Shown: positions 1 to 9,611 of the stretch, piece by piece
How positions within the stretch are numbered: the first letter of the stretch is position 1
Layout: every line of letters starts with the position of its first letter
NCBI RefSeq assembly: GCF_010671565.1
Contig: NZ_JAABOQ010000007.1
Coordinates: forward strand, 1 to 64,000
DNA length: 64,000 nt
From: Spongiivirga citrea
Lineage (GTDB): Bacteria > Bacteroidota > Bacteroidia > Flavobacteriales > Flavobacteriaceae
Direction: 5' to 3'
Translations under genes and position numbers: made by a program
Notes under the pieces: model-generated
Told to the model about the DNA's origin: nothing
Database searches by the model: none
What the model saw: the letters and a program-made list of their open reading frames with translations, nothing else

Positions 1-116
1 ATATAAAACCAATTTTTAATTCACACAACAAAAAAATTAAACTTTTTTTCGACCCTAACTCCCAATAAAAAATGAACTCCCAAATCACCCCTAAACGTTC
101 CCCGTCTAAGCGGCTG

Positions 117-147
117 CAAATATAAAACGAGTTAATGGTTACCACAA
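117..147 (-). promoter_or_regulatory. Bacteroidota-type promoter reading out of the window
   Basis: On the minus strand TATATTTG (complement of 117-124) matches the TAnnTTTG -7 element, and TTG (145-147) lies exactly 20 bp upstream, the usual -33 spacing in this phylum. Transcription would begin near 110 and run leftward with a leader of more than 100 nt, so the gene it serves is outside the window. Confidence 0.65.
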
Positions 148-440
148 TGCTTTTTGTGTTTTTTTTCATTTTTTTTTCGAAGCTATTTAATGCACACAAA
201 CAAAGCCTTTGTTTATAGGTGTTTAGTGATTTACAAGTAGGATAAAAAATAAGAAAGTGCTATTGTTATTTTACAAACTACATTATATATGTAATGACAA
301 TACTTGCGTTAGGGATTGCAACGGCATCCTTTTTATTGTTATTTATACTATATAATGAGCGCGAAGAATAAGACTGAATAATAAACCGATTATAACTAAT
401 AACCCTTACAAACAATAAAAAGATATAGTGAAAAGCCCGA

Positions 441-461
441 CCATGACTTTTTCTGTCATGG
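441..461 (-). terminator. Hairpin after the porin gene
   Basis: CCATGAC and GTCATGG form a perfect 7-bp stem around a 7-nt loop, 17 bp past the porin stop. On the minus strand only a short T-run (GGGCTTTTC) follows, so it is a weak intrinsic terminator at best. Confidence 0.35.
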
Positions 462-477
462 GAACGCCCTAATGGTT

Positions 478-2478
478 TTAAGTAAAGAAATTCCAAACTA
501 GACCAAAGCGCACTATAAAATCTCGATATGGATAGTTTGGTGCCGATAAGAAATTATAGCCTGTAAAGCTACTATTGAAATGTTCGGCTTTTAAATAAAT
601 ACGTGTTTGGCGAACCTTTGCATTAAAAAAGAAATCGAGCACCGGGAAGTTGCCGATTTTTGTTTGGTTCTGAGTGTAAAATTCCCCGAGTAACGGACTG
701 TATTCATCGGCATTATATTCAGTAAAGTATTTTAAAGTGACACCGGTTTGAAAATACATGGCCTTTTTAAACAAAAACCCTGAATAATAAAAGGTGTTTC
801 TGGTGACAATTTCTGGCACATTAATTACCTGCGAGTCTTGTGTTACATTTTGATATTGTACTGTGTTATGAAGTGCGAAACCGCGCCAGCTAATTTCGTG
901 TTCTAATGTGGCCTTTAAGTAATTAATGGTATTTGTAAATTGTAATGGCTGTGCTTGGGCAAAATCCGTGGAGCCTTCTGGCAGAGTTTCTTTACCGAAA
1001 TATGCATAATTATCGATAATGGAGTAACTAAGATTTAAATCGAACCACTTTTTTGACTTGATATTAAATTGAGCGGTTTGAGTTTTTACATTATCGAAGT
1101 CATTGAACCAATTATACTTGGTATAATCACTTTGATACATTATAAAATTGAAATCGGGAGCTTTAGACGCGGATTGTATTTCAGCTTTGACAGATAAGTC
1201 TTCAGAAAATTGAAAGCCTGTGTTTGCATTAAGGCTGTTTCCTTCTAAATCACCAGCAATAATAGTTTCTAGACTAGCGCCAATATCAAACTGACCTATT
1301 CTATGTTTCCAGCTTCCACCAGCGCCTACCGTGCTCCCTTTTAAATTATTGGGTATTGTCAGACCATCACTTATAAAAGTACTGCCGTGAATATAATTAT
1401 AGTTATAATAGGTACTGTTGAATTTGAGTTCGCCTGTTAGCTTCGAATCGTAACTTAGGTACAGTTGATTATTCATAGCGCGAAGCTTGGAGCGGTCATC
1501 GACCGAACCGGACACAAAGGCGGTTCCGAAAAAGTTGTCAGTTGATGAATTTTTTTCGAAGCGATACGATTTGGTTTCATAATTGAAAACATGTCCTAAT
1601 TTGAGATTATATCTTCGTAACGAATCATTCTTTCTAAATATACTGAAATCGTGGTCTAGGAAATATCGTTTTCCATCCAGTCTATTCTCAGCATCCTGAA
1701 ATTGAACTTGCACTAACGATCTATCCTTAAACTCGTCATCGCCTGATGTGAATTCTTCTTCAAGATTAGACGCACCTCCATTTTCTTGATTGGTAATATC
1801 TTGAGCGGCTATATGCCAGCGCATATTATATCGATCATTACTTGTATTATAGTTTGAAGTAATTATAAAATTCCCGTTACTACTTAAAATATTTTGATAC
1901 TTACCTAAGGATCTAAGACCCTTATACGCCAAAGAGATATTAAAATTAGGGGCCGGGTTTACAGTAATCATCGTTTCCAACAGCTGCCCTTGCTCCATTG
2001 TAGTTTTAAACAGAATATCTGTTACTGGAGTTGGAACTCTATAATAATTTATATCATCCAACTCTTTATATGGAAAGTGCTTGGCCTTGATTCCATATTC
2101 CGGATACAGCCTTTTTTGTTTAAATGAATACCCTAGTCGATTGTATGTTTGCCCAATATTTGAGAAACGCAACAACTCAAAATTGTCCTTACGTAAATAG
2201 TTGTATTTGTATTCTTTTTGAATACTTAGTGTAGTATCGATTTGAGTAGTATCACGACCATGGGAAATGACTTGATATAAATCGATTGTAGGTTTTACTT
2301 TTTTATTTCGAGCTAATGCTTCTGGATCGAAGGTGCGGCCACCTTTTTTCTGTTTAGCTGTATCCCGAGGTTTCTGATTAAATGGATCAGTATTGTTATC
2401 TGGTTTTGGTGGTAAATCTTGCCCTAGGACAAACGCACTTATGCTTAAGAAGAAAAAACAGAAAAATGTGTATTTCAT
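478..2478 (-). CDS. Putative outer-membrane porin (Porin_10-like)
   Basis: The 666-residue protein starts with a Sec signal peptide ending near VLGQ, followed by a low-complexity polar linker rich in Pro, Asp and Lys (residues 20-60). The rest alternates hydrophobic and polar residues in the manner of an outer-membrane beta-barrel and ends in an aromatic-rich strand (GLVWNFFT), the usual C-terminal signature for barrel insertion. The N-terminal region after the linker (LLRFSNIGQTYNRLGYSF) is typical of the flavobacterial putative porin family (Porin_10). It should lie in the outer membrane as a diffusion channel, but the solute is unknown. It appears monocistronic. The family assignment rests on recalled resemblance. 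Confidence 0.75.
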   Translation of the reverse strand: MKYTFFCFFFLSISAFVLGQDLPPKPDNNTDPFNQKPRDTAKQKKGGRTFDPEALARNKKVKPTIDLYQVISHGRDTTQIDTTLSIQKEYKYNYLRKDNFELLRFSNIGQTYNRLGYSFKQKRLYPEYGIKAKHFPYKELDDINYYRVPTPVTDILFKTTMEQGQLLETMITVNPAPNFNISLAYKGLRSLGKYQNILSSNGNFIITSNYNTSNDRYNMRWHIAAQDITNQENGGASNLEEEFTSGDDEFKDRSLVQVQFQDAENRLDGKRYFLDHDFSIFRKNDSLRRYNLKLGHVFNYETKSYRFEKNSSTDNFFGTAFVSGSVDDRSKLRAMNNQLYLSYDSKLTGELKFNSTYYNYNYIHGSTFISDGLTIPNNLKGSTVGAGGSWKHRIGQFDIGASLETIIAGDLEGNSLNANTGFQFSEDLSVKAEIQSASKAPDFNFIMYQSDYTKYNWFNDFDNVKTQTAQFNIKSKKWFDLNLSYSIIDNYAYFGKETLPEGSTDFAQAQPLQFTNTINYLKATLEHEISWRGFALHNTVQYQNVTQDSQVINVPEIVTRNTFYYSGFLFKKAMYFQTGVTLKYFTEYNADEYSPLLGEFYTQNQTKIGNFPVLDFFFNAKVRQTRIYLKAEHFNSSFTGYNFLSAPNYPYRDFIVRFGLVWNFFT

Positions 2479-2579
2479 GTATTATTGCTGATGATTATAC
2501 AGCGGTCACATGGTACCGATTAATATCGGGTTAAAGGTATGGTATTTGAATTAATTTAAATGGTAAGGTTTTGTGAAAT

Positions 2580-2604
2580 AAAAAACCCTCCAAAAAGGAG
2601 GGTT
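2580..2604 (-). terminator. Intrinsic terminator
   Basis: ACCCTCC and GGAGGGT pair around an A5 loop. Read on the minus strand the stem is followed by TTTTTT, a strong rho-independent terminator placed 7 bp beyond the stop of the 2611-3267 gene. Confidence 0.85.
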
Positions 2605-2610
2605 CTGATA

Positions 2611-3267
2611 TTATTGTTTTTGATAGTAGTAAGAAACTATTTGTTTGAGGTCTTCCTCTTTATCTAATTTAAATTTTCGCTGCTTTATTAATTTGGCGAC
2701 TTCCTCTTTCTTATCTGAAAATACCGTCAGAAACTTTTTCTTCTTTTCTGGTAATTCTAAAGCTAATCCTCCTTTGGATTTTAAATAATAAGTGGAGCGG
2801 CTCTTAAGATACTTAGCCGGCTTATCACTCCCATAACCATTCTTTGCTTTCTGTTCCTCTTGAAAACCAATTACATCTCGAGCGAGCAAAATATTACCCT
2901 TATCATCCTCCCATACTACACGTCCGAATGCATTATTGAAATCATTACCTAATGGAATATACGTTTGTCTAAGAGATTCAATTTTAACACTACTCACACT
3001 GGAAACGGGGACAACTTTAATTCCTGAACCCACTTTCACTTCCATTTGTTCATCGCTAGCATTATAGCGAACTAGATAACTGCCTTTAAACCCTTCAATT
3101 GATGCTGGCTGAAATTCTTCATGCACATAAGGGGTTCCTTTGACTCCTTCCAAGTTAGCCGGTCTTAAAGTAATAAATTCTACTTTACGAAAAGAAGAAT
3201 TAATTGTGCCTTGCGCGTAAATAAGACCGACCGAAAGGCTTAGGAATATAGAAAGAATTCTTTTCAT
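2611..3267 (-). CDS. Exported protein of unknown function
   Basis: This 218-residue protein has a clear signal peptide (MKRILSIFLSLSVGLIYAQ). The mature part begins with a beta-rich region and ends in a very basic Lys-rich tail (from about residue 170, KKKKKFLTVFSDKKEE onward). I do not recognise a domain. Similar exported proteins with a LYLK or YYLK segment and a Lys-rich C-terminus are common in Flavobacteriaceae, but no function can be assigned. It sits alone between two strong terminators, so it is probably transcribed on its own. Confidence 0.65.
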   Translation of the reverse strand: MKRILSIFLSLSVGLIYAQGTINSSFRKVEFITLRPANLEGVKGTPYVHEEFQPASIEGFKGSYLVRYNASDEQMEVKVGSGIKVVPVSSVSSVKIESLRQTYIPLGNDFNNAFGRVVWEDDKGNILLARDVIGFQEEQKAKNGYGSDKPAKYLKSRSTYYLKSKGGLALELPEKKKKFLTVFSDKKEEVAKLIKQRKFKLDKEEDLKQIVSYYYQKQ

Positions 3268-3339
3268 TGTTATTATTTTTTACTAAGATAACAAAAACTA
3301 CAAAAGGTTTAAAATTTTAATAAAAAAGTAACATATATG

Positions 3340-3366
3340 AAAAAGGCGGCAAATTGCCGCCTTTTT
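3340..3366 (-). terminator. Intrinsic terminator of the SusCD operon
   Basis: AAAAAGGCGGC and GCCGCCTTTTT form a perfect stem around a short AAATT-type loop, flanked by A and T runs so that it works in either direction. It lies 20 bp past the stop of the last gene of the SusC-SusD-lipoprotein operon. Confidence 0.85.
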
Positions 3367-3385
3367 GAATAAATCACATTCAGTC

Positions 3386-4183
3386 TTATTGCTTAGTATA
3401 TGTAGCTGTGGCTGTATCGCCAAAACCATTTTCCCAACTAATTGTTAAAGTACCATCAGCATTATCTTGACCTGTTAATACAACAGTAGAGCCAAAAGCT
3501 TCTACCCAACTTCCGGACAACTGACCACATACATCTTTAAAATTCCCAGCTGTTTCGAAACAATAACCATATGGTGCGCAATACCAATCTTGATAAACTC
3601 CTGCAACTCCATCAGAAATTGAGTATGTACCATCTTCATTTTGAGTAACCTCAACGGTATACTCAAAGTTTGTTATTGGATTATTAACAGGTGCCCCATC
3701 TGTGGAAGTACCTGAACTAACCGCAACATATGTCCCCGCTAAATCAGATGGACAAAATCTAAAGATACTGATCGTCGCACTTGGTCTGCTATTCAAGACA
3801 CCACCAGTTACTTCGTCGATATTAACTACAATAGTATTTGTAACAGCATCAGGAACCGCATCAAAGTTTCCAGTAACTACGAATGTTCCAATATTTTCTC
3901 CAGCTGGAACAACAAAAGTACTCGGGATTGTATATTCGGCTGAACTCGCAGTAGAACTTTCATCAACCGATATTGTAAAAGATCTATCGGTATCTGATAC
4001 ATTAGAAATTCCCACTGGTACGCTGATTTCTGACACACCATCAACCGTAACGGGAAGGTCAAATGAGGTTGCATCAAAGCCTAAAAGGAATTGATCACCC
4101 TGAGAATCTGCAGTCACTTGCGAATCCTTATCACAAGAACAGATAATAAGACCTATGAGTAAAGTATAAACTAGTTTTTTCAT
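3386..4183 (-). CDS. SusCD-associated surface lipoprotein
   Basis: The 265-residue protein has a lipoprotein signal peptide with Cys17 (IICSC followed by Asp), a residue pattern consistent with outer-membrane or surface export. Residues 35-140 look like a Calx-beta or Ig-like beta-sandwich (evenly spaced Val/Ile/Thr strands, PAGENIGTFVV). The C-terminal half is a second beta-rich domain with four Cys (SDLAGTYVA start, WYCAPYGYCFE and DVCGQL), which could form disulfides. It is the last gene of the operon, 18 bp after susD, the position of SusE/SusF-type glycan-binding lipoproteins. A ligand-binding role is inferred from position only. Confidence 0.7.
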   Translation of the reverse strand: MKKLVYTLLIGLIICSCDKDSQVTADSQGDQFLLGFDATSFDLPVTVDGVSEISVPVGISNVSDTDRSFTISVDESSTASSAEYTIPSTFVVPAGENIGTFVVTGNFDAVPDAVTNTIVVNIDEVTGGVLNSRPSATISIFRFCPSDLAGTYVAVSSGTSTDGAPVNNPITNFEYTVEVTQNEDGTYSISDGVAGVYQDWYCAPYGYCFETAGNFKDVCGQLSGSWVEAFGSTVVLTGQDNADGTLTISWENGFGDTATATYTKQ

Positions 4184-4201
4184 TTTATATATTTTAAATT
4201 T

Positions 4202-5629
4202 TTAGTTCCCGTAACCAGGGTTTTGGATGATCGCTGTGTTCCCAGCAATTTCAACATTCGGGATTGGCATCGCAAAACGACGATCATCAACAGGAATACC
4301 ACAAGGAATACCCTGTGCACCGCAATCCCGAGAATCACGAACAATGCCGTTACCTAGAATATCACGGGTCCTTCTAAAATCGATGTAACGATGTCCTTCA
4401 TAAGCCAACTCCAATCTTCTCTCCAGAAGAATATCCTCAATAGCGTCTCTCAAACTTCCGTATGAAGGGGTAGGCTGATCAGACCCGAATCTTGCGTCTC
4501 TTAATAAATCAATTGTAGCCGCTGCTCCACTTAAATCATTTGAACGCGCTTGCGCCTCGGCTTTTATTAAGTATTGCTCTGCGACTCTAAAAACCTTCAC
4601 ATTATTCCTAAGGTCTTCTCCTGGTCTACCAAAATATTTACCAACACGAGTCTCTCCTGATTCGCTAGTAACTAAGTCAATAACAACCTCTCGTCTAGCA
4701 TCCATTGGATCTAATAAATCACCTAAACCAAAAGAAACTTCTAGAAAGGGGTTACGAGTTCCAAATGCAAACAAACCACCTGGACTTCCTCCAGCTGCTT
4801 GATTACGAATTAATGACCAAATCACCTCTTCGTCGTTTGTGTCTCTAAAAATTCCCAAATAATCAGCTTTATCCGCTAATGGTATATCTGCTATTAGACT
4901 ATTTGCATTTGCTATAGCCCCAGTATTGTCACCGGTGTATAACGCAAGTCTAGCTCTGGCTGCCGTAATAAACTCAGGTGTCACCCTATTAATATCAGTT
5001 TGATTACCCAATACAGAGCTTGCTCTATCCAAATCTGCAATAACTGCGGCACTAAACTCAGCAACCGTATTTCTCACGGGCTGTTCGAACACAATGATGC
5101 TATTCACATAAGGAACTGCCAACGCATCAGCAGCAAATTCCCCACCTGGAGCAATATTATTATCCGATGAATAAAGTGCCATTAAATCAATATGAGCTAA
5201 AGATCGTAGTGCTAACATTTCACCTAAAGCTCTATTTAATCTTACTCTCTCACTTTCGTCATCGGTTTCAAATGCTTCAATTGCCAAGATAACTTGTGTA
5301 GCCAGATTGATCACAGAGTAATTTGTAGTCCAAATTCCTGTGGTGCTACCACTTCCTGGGTCTAATACCTGAGAGAGGTCTGGGATACCCTGCCCACCAC
5401 TATTAGATCCTATTCGCAGATCGTCAACAAATCTGGACGAAAATGCAATAACATTTTCAGGAGTGTAAGACCCATATGCAGCTTGAACACCTTGTTCTAT
5501 ATCGCCTACGGTACCAAATGCCTGATTGGAATCAATCAAGTCAGTAGGATCAATCTCCCTTGCATCCTCACAAGAAAGGAAAACAAATAGAGATGCTATT
5601 AAATAAAAACTATATTTTTTCATAATCAA
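4202..5629 (-). CDS. susD: SusD/RagB-family substrate-binding lipoprotein
   Basis: The 475-residue protein begins with a lipoprotein signal peptide (lipid-anchored Cys20 in VFLSC). It has the all-helical TPR-containing SusD fold, seen in ALRSLAHIDLMALYS near residue 145 and in the C-terminal signature ILLERRLELAYEGHRYIDFRR followed by a conserved final block around AIIQNPGYGN. SusD proteins sit as a lid on the SusC barrel and capture oligosaccharides or peptides at the cell surface. It lies 6 bp downstream of susC in the same operon. The start could also be the ATG two codons further in (5623). No carbohydrate-active enzyme is near, so the ligand cannot be predicted. Confidence 0.93.
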   Translation of the reverse strand: MIMKKYSFYLIASLFVFLSCEDAREIDPTDLIDSNQAFGTVGDIEQGVQAAYGSYTPENVIAFSSRFVDDLRIGSNSGGQGIPDLSQVLDPGSGSTTGIWTTNYSVINLATQVILAIEAFETDDESERVRLNRALGEMLALRSLAHIDLMALYSSDNNIAPGGEFAADALAVPYVNSIIVFEQPVRNTVAEFSAAVIADLDRASSVLGNQTDINRVTPEFITAARARLALYTGDNTGAIANANSLIADIPLADKADYLGIFRDTNDEEVIWSLIRNQAAGGSPGGLFAFGTRNPFLEVSFGLGDLLDPMDARREVVIDLVTSESGETRVGKYFGRPGEDLRNNVKVFRVAEQYLIKAEAQARSNDLSGAAATIDLLRDARFGSDQPTPSYGSLRDAIEDILLERRLELAYEGHRYIDFRRTRDILGNGIVRDSRDCGAQGIPCGIPVDDRRFAMPIPNVEIAGNTAIIQNPGYGN

Positions 5630-5635
5630 CTCTAA

Positions 5636-8600
5636 TTAAAAATTAATATCAAATCCTAGTGTAAATGTTCTTCCCACTGGAAAATCAAAGAATGAACCTG
5701 CATTATTATCTTCGGGATCAAACCCTCTCCATTTAGACCAGGTCACTAAATTTTGTGCCTGAACATAAATCTGAATACTCTTGAAATGGTTTTTCAACTG
5801 ATCAGAATTAAAAGTATAACCCAAAGTTATGTTACGGAGTCTTAAGAATGATGAGTCCTCTAGATATCGCGTACCATCAGCAAAACGATTAAAAAATTGA
5901 GGGTCTGGAATATCGGTAATATCACCTGGTTGTGTCCATCGATCTAAAACCCTTGTAGACTGATTTGCAATCCCTACCAATGAAGGATCCTCAACTACAG
6001 CCAAAGTACCATTGTTTCTCCAAACATTGGTTGCATAACTAAATAAACTTGTCAGGCCAAAACCTTTGTAAGTTACATTTAATCCGAAACCACCAGAAAA
6101 CTCAGGGTCTCTTGTTTTATCTAAAATAACACGATTGTCTAAGCTAAAACTTTCAGTTAAATTTCCATCAACATCTAAAAATAAAGGCCGACCATTAGCA
6201 GGGTTTACACCGGCATAACGAACGTCAAAAAATGAACCAAACGGATCCCCTACGGATAAAGACTGTGTGTTTCCTCTGTCAACAAATTCTTGCTCTCCGT
6301 CAATTGATACTACTTCATTTTTATTGTAAGCAGTGTTAGCAAATAAGTTTACTACCAAGTCATTAGATTGCACCACGTCATAAGACATTGCAAATTCAAC
6401 ACCAGTATTTCTAAGCTCCCCTAAATTTCTCAATATAGTTGTGAATCCAGACGTAGCAGAGATTGGTGCACTTAAAAGAATATCTTCTGTATCTTCTTGA
6501 TAAACATCTAACGAACCTGATAACCGCCCTTTCATGAAACCAAAATCTAAACCAAGATTGATACTTTTCTTCGTTTCCCATCTCAAATCAGGATTTCCTA
6601 TTGCGAAAGGAAATACACCTGGATTTCCAGCATAACCTGTTCCAGAAGAAAATAAATCTCTTGTCGCAAAAATATTGGCTTGACCAAATCCGATGTCCTG
6701 GTTTCCAACTTCACCATAACCTGCTCTTAAAGCCAAATTATCAACCCAAGTAGAGTTGCTTAACCAATTTTCCTTAGAAATATTCCACCGTCCAGAAACA
6801 GAAAAGAATGTCCCCCATTCATTATCGCTAGAAAAACGAGATGAAGCATCACGACGAATATTTGCCTCTATGTTGTATTTCCCATCATAACCATATCGCA
6901 CAAGTCCAAAAACTGAAAACAAACCTAGATCAACACTTCTACCCTCCAGAGTTGGAACGTATGGTGTTGTTCCATCAGGATCTGCAGTCTGGCCGCTGGT
7001 TAACCCAAGAATTGAGTTCGGCAATCTAGGATCAATACCAAAACCTGTAAAACCAGCATCACGGAATTGTTGTTTAAAATATTCGGTAAATGCACCTACT
7101 TCTAAATTATGCTTATCAGCAAAAGTGTTAGTGTAAGTAACATTGTTAGACCAATTAACACGCAAAACACGTTGTGTAGCTTCTCGTCTACTACCTCTTA
7201 TCTGTGCCGCGGCGTTAGGGACGTTAAACTGCCCTCTTAAACTTACAGGACTAATTACATCAAGATCATTTTCCTGAGTATAATCAATACCCGCATTCGT
7301 TCCAATAGATAGATTATCTGCTAATTGATACTTACCACTAACGCTAATCACAGCTCTAATCTCATCCTCACGATTGGTATTAAATCTGTTTGTATTTTGG
7401 GTAACGAATGGAGTATTTTGGAATCCTGTTGGTCCTAAAGCAGCTCCCGTAATTGGATCGTTGGACAAACCGGTAACATTTAGAGAACCATCTGGATTAA
7501 ATGGTGAATAATAAGGTAAACTTATAAAAGCTGCTAAAAATGGGTTATCTAAAGAACCACCACCTGCAGCACCATTTACCACAAAATCATTTCTTGTAAA
7601 ATTTAACGAGATGTTTGATGAAAACGTTAGTTTATCTGAGCGTGCATCTAAGTTCGATCGTAATGATATACGCTGTAATTTTGATCTTAAAGAGGTACCT
7701 TCTTGTTCAAAATATTGAAGAGAACTAAATGATCTTGAGTTTTCTCCTCCACCAGAAAAGGTAACTTCCTGAGAAAAAGTCTTCCCTTGACGCAACAGAA
7801 TATCCTGCCAATTCGTATTAACCTGACCAAACTGAGCTATTTCGGCGTCCGTTAAGCCATTACCTGCACCAGCTCCTAAATCTCTTTGGTATGTTAAGAA
7901 CTGTGTACTATTAAGGAAATTAATATTTGGCTCAATCAAATCAGTAAATCCATATTGTGATCTATATGTAACACTTAGCGGTTGATTAAAACTACCTCTT
8001 TTTGTAGTTACTATGATCACACCGTTAGCTCCTCTATTACCATAAATCGCAGATGCACTTGCGTCCTTAAGAACTGTAAGATTTTCAATATCATTAGAAT
8101 TTATACTTCTAAAGTTATCCTCATCAACAGGAACACCATCTATAATAAATAAAGGTTCAATGTTCGCATTTGGATTAAATGAACTTCGCCCCCTTAAGAT
8201 AATAGTACCACTAGCTCCAGGTTGTCCAGAACCTGCATTTACACTTAGACCAGCAACTTGACCTTGCAACACTTGATCTAACGCTGGAATAGGAACATTT
8301 TCAATAGTCTCTGCTGTCACAGTAGTTTGTGCTGCTGTAACACTCTCCTTTTTTACCGTAGAGTAACCAGTTACTACAACCTCGGAGAGAAGTTCTGCAT
8401 CCTCCTCCATAACAACATTTATAACTGTCTTACCTCCCACAGCGATAGTTTGTTCTTTTAAACCTAAATAGGAAAAAACTAAACTTTCTGTTGAGGAAGC
8501 ATTGATAGAATAATTACCATCAAAATCAGTTTGTACACCACGCGAAGTACCTTTAACTACAACGCTCACACCTGGTAACGGAAGTCCATCAGCCGCAGCT

Positions 8601-8695
8601 GTAACATTACCAGTAATCGTCTTTTCCTGTGCAAAGGAAAAACTTGTAACCAACGCCAATAACAGCGTTAGAAACAAAGTAAACTTTGATCTCAT
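5636..8695 (-). CDS. susC: SusC/RagA-family TonB-dependent transporter
   Basis: This 1019-residue outer-membrane transporter has a signal peptide (cleaved after SFAQ), a carboxypeptidase-D-like N-terminal domain (residues 25-100, beginning ITGNVTAAADGLPLPGVSV), a plug domain with the SusC signature near residues 200-235 (FIIDGVPVD and ASAIYGNRGANGVIIVTTKRG), and a 22-strand barrel ending in an aromatic residue (GFDINF). It imports ligands captured by SusD using TonB-ExbBD energy. It is the first gene of a three-gene operon. No sigma or anti-sigma pair, kinase or glycoside hydrolase accompanies it. No clear TAnnTTTG element is visible upstream. Confidence 0.95.
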   Translation of the reverse strand: MRSKFTLFLTLLLALVTSFSFAQEKTITGNVTAAADGLPLPGVSVVVKGTSRGVQTDFDGNYSINASSTESLVFSYLGLKEQTIAVGGKTVINVVMEEDAELLSEVVVTGYSTVKKESVTAAQTTVTAETIENVPIPALDQVLQGQVAGLSVNAGSGQPGASGTIILRGRSSFNPNANIEPLFIIDGVPVDEDNFRSINSNDIENLTVLKDASASAIYGNRGANGVIIVTTKRGSFNQPLSVTYRSQYGFTDLIEPNINFLNSTQFLTYQRDLGAGAGNGLTDAEIAQFGQVNTNWQDILLRQGKTFSQEVTFSGGGENSRSFSSLQYFEQEGTSLRSKLQRISLRSNLDARSDKLTFSSNISLNFTRNDFVVNGAAGGGSLDNPFLAAFISLPYYSPFNPDGSLNVTGLSNDPITGAALGPTGFQNTPFVTQNTNRFNTNREDEIRAVISVSGKYQLADNLSIGTNAGIDYTQENDLDVISPVSLRGQFNVPNAAAQIRGSRREATQRVLRVNWSNNVTYTNTFADKHNLEVGAFTEYFKQQFRDAGFTGFGIDPRLPNSILGLTSGQTADPDGTTPYVPTLEGRSVDLGLFSVFGLVRYGYDGKYNIEANIRRDASSRFSSDNEWGTFFSVSGRWNISKENWLSNSTWVDNLALRAGYGEVGNQDIGFGQANIFATRDLFSSGTGYAGNPGVFPFAIGNPDLRWETKKSINLGLDFGFMKGRLSGSLDVYQEDTEDILLSAPISATSGFTTILRNLGELRNTGVEFAMSYDVVQSNDLVVNLFANTAYNKNEVVSIDGEQEFVDRGNTQSLSVGDPFGSFFDVRYAGVNPANGRPLFLDVDGNLTESFSLDNRVILDKTRDPEFSGGFGLNVTYKGFGLTSLFSYATNVWRNNGTLAVVEDPSLVGIANQSTRVLDRWTQPGDITDIPDPQFFNRFADGTRYLEDSSFLRLRNITLGYTFNSDQLKNHFKSIQIYVQAQNLVTWSKWRGFDPEDNNAGSFFDFPVGRTFTLGFDINF

Positions 8696-8903
8696 ACTTT
8701 TAAATTATTTGAATTAGTCAATCGCAAACATCTTAATAAATAGTTAATAAAGCAAAAAAATAGTTATGTTTAACAAAGAAAGCAAAAGATTAAACTAACT
8801 ATTTGCTAATCAATATTTTAATTTTATGAGAATTTCTCAATAATTATAATATTTTAATGAATATTATTTAGTTTTTTTAACTAAATCACAACTAATAACT
8901 CAA

Positions 8904-9503
8904 ATGTTAAATATAAGTTTTACGAATCTCACCCTGGAATGCGGTACTGATGAAGCTGGAAGGGGTTGTTTGGCAGGGCCAGTTACTGCAGCTGCGGTTA
9001 TTTTACCCCAAGGTTTTATCAACAAAATTCTCAACGATTCTAAGCAGCTTTCTGAAAAAAAGAGAGAGACATTAAAACCAATTATTGAAGAACAAAGCTT
9101 AGCATTTGGTGTGTCTCATATCTTCCCCAAAAAGATCGATGAAATTAATATACTGAATGCCTCCATCTTAGCTATGCATCAATCCATTGAGCAACTAAGC
9201 ACCACTCCAGAATTTATAGCAGTTGACGGAAATAGATTTAAACCTTTTCAGGATATTCCATTCGAAACTGTAATTAAAGGTGATGGAAAATATATGAATA
9301 TTGCGGCAGCATCGGTTTTAGCAAAAACATATCGCGATGAATATATGCTTCAAATACATGAAGAATTCCCGATGTATAATTGGAAGCAAAACAAAGGCTA
9401 CCCAACCAAAGAGCATCGGGAAGCAATTAAAAAATTCGGTCCGTGCAAATATCATCGTACCTCATTTAGATTAATTCCTGAGCAACTATCGCTTGATCTT
9501 TGA
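8904..9503 (+). CDS. rnhB: Ribonuclease HII
   Basis: The 199-residue enzyme removes RNA from RNA-DNA hybrids, including single misincorporated ribonucleotides, and acts in the cytoplasm. The catalytic signature DEAGRG (Asp16, Glu17) is at the N-terminus; a second acidic residue lies in FIAVDGN (about residue 110) and a third in [12 protein letters not shown]. The length is normal for the family. It is divergent from susC across 208 bp of very AT-rich DNA that shows no other feature. The ATG follows a Bacteroidota-type A-rich leader with no Shine-Dalgarno sequence, as expected in this phylum. Confidence 0.95.
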   Translation: MLNISFTNLTLECGTDEAGRGCLAGPVTAAAVILPQGFINKILNDSKQLSEKKRETLKPIIEEQSLAFGVSHIFPKKIDEINILNASILAMHQSIEQLSTTPEFIAVDGNRFKPFQDIPFETVIKGDGKYMNIAAASVLAKTYRDEYMLQIHEEFPMYNWKQNKGYPTKEHREAIKKFGPCKYHRTSFRLIPEQLSLDL

Positions 9504-9611
9504 TACACTATCAACAAACGTTTATTCTTTTGTTGAAAAAAGCATCAACCTCCACTCCTTTCACTTCATATTTAAAGCTATTTTCCCGTTTTAATTGCTT
9601 AGTATTTAAAG

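Larger units (their letters stand above)
1..477. other. Intergenic left edge, no gene
   Basis: This AT-rich stretch has no convincing coding sequence. It carries a minus-strand promoter near 117-147 whose transcript leaves the window on the left, and a hairpin at 441-461 just past the end of the porin gene. Open frames here are short and have atypical composition. Confidence 0.6.

Noticed and set aside
278-496. 72-codon minus-strand frame overlapping the porin end
   Set aside because: No family, unusual composition, overlaps the hairpin and the porin stop.
9512-9535. CAACAAA / TTTGTTG hairpin after rnhB
   Set aside because: The stem is AT-rich and no T-run follows on the plus strand, so it is not a credible terminator.
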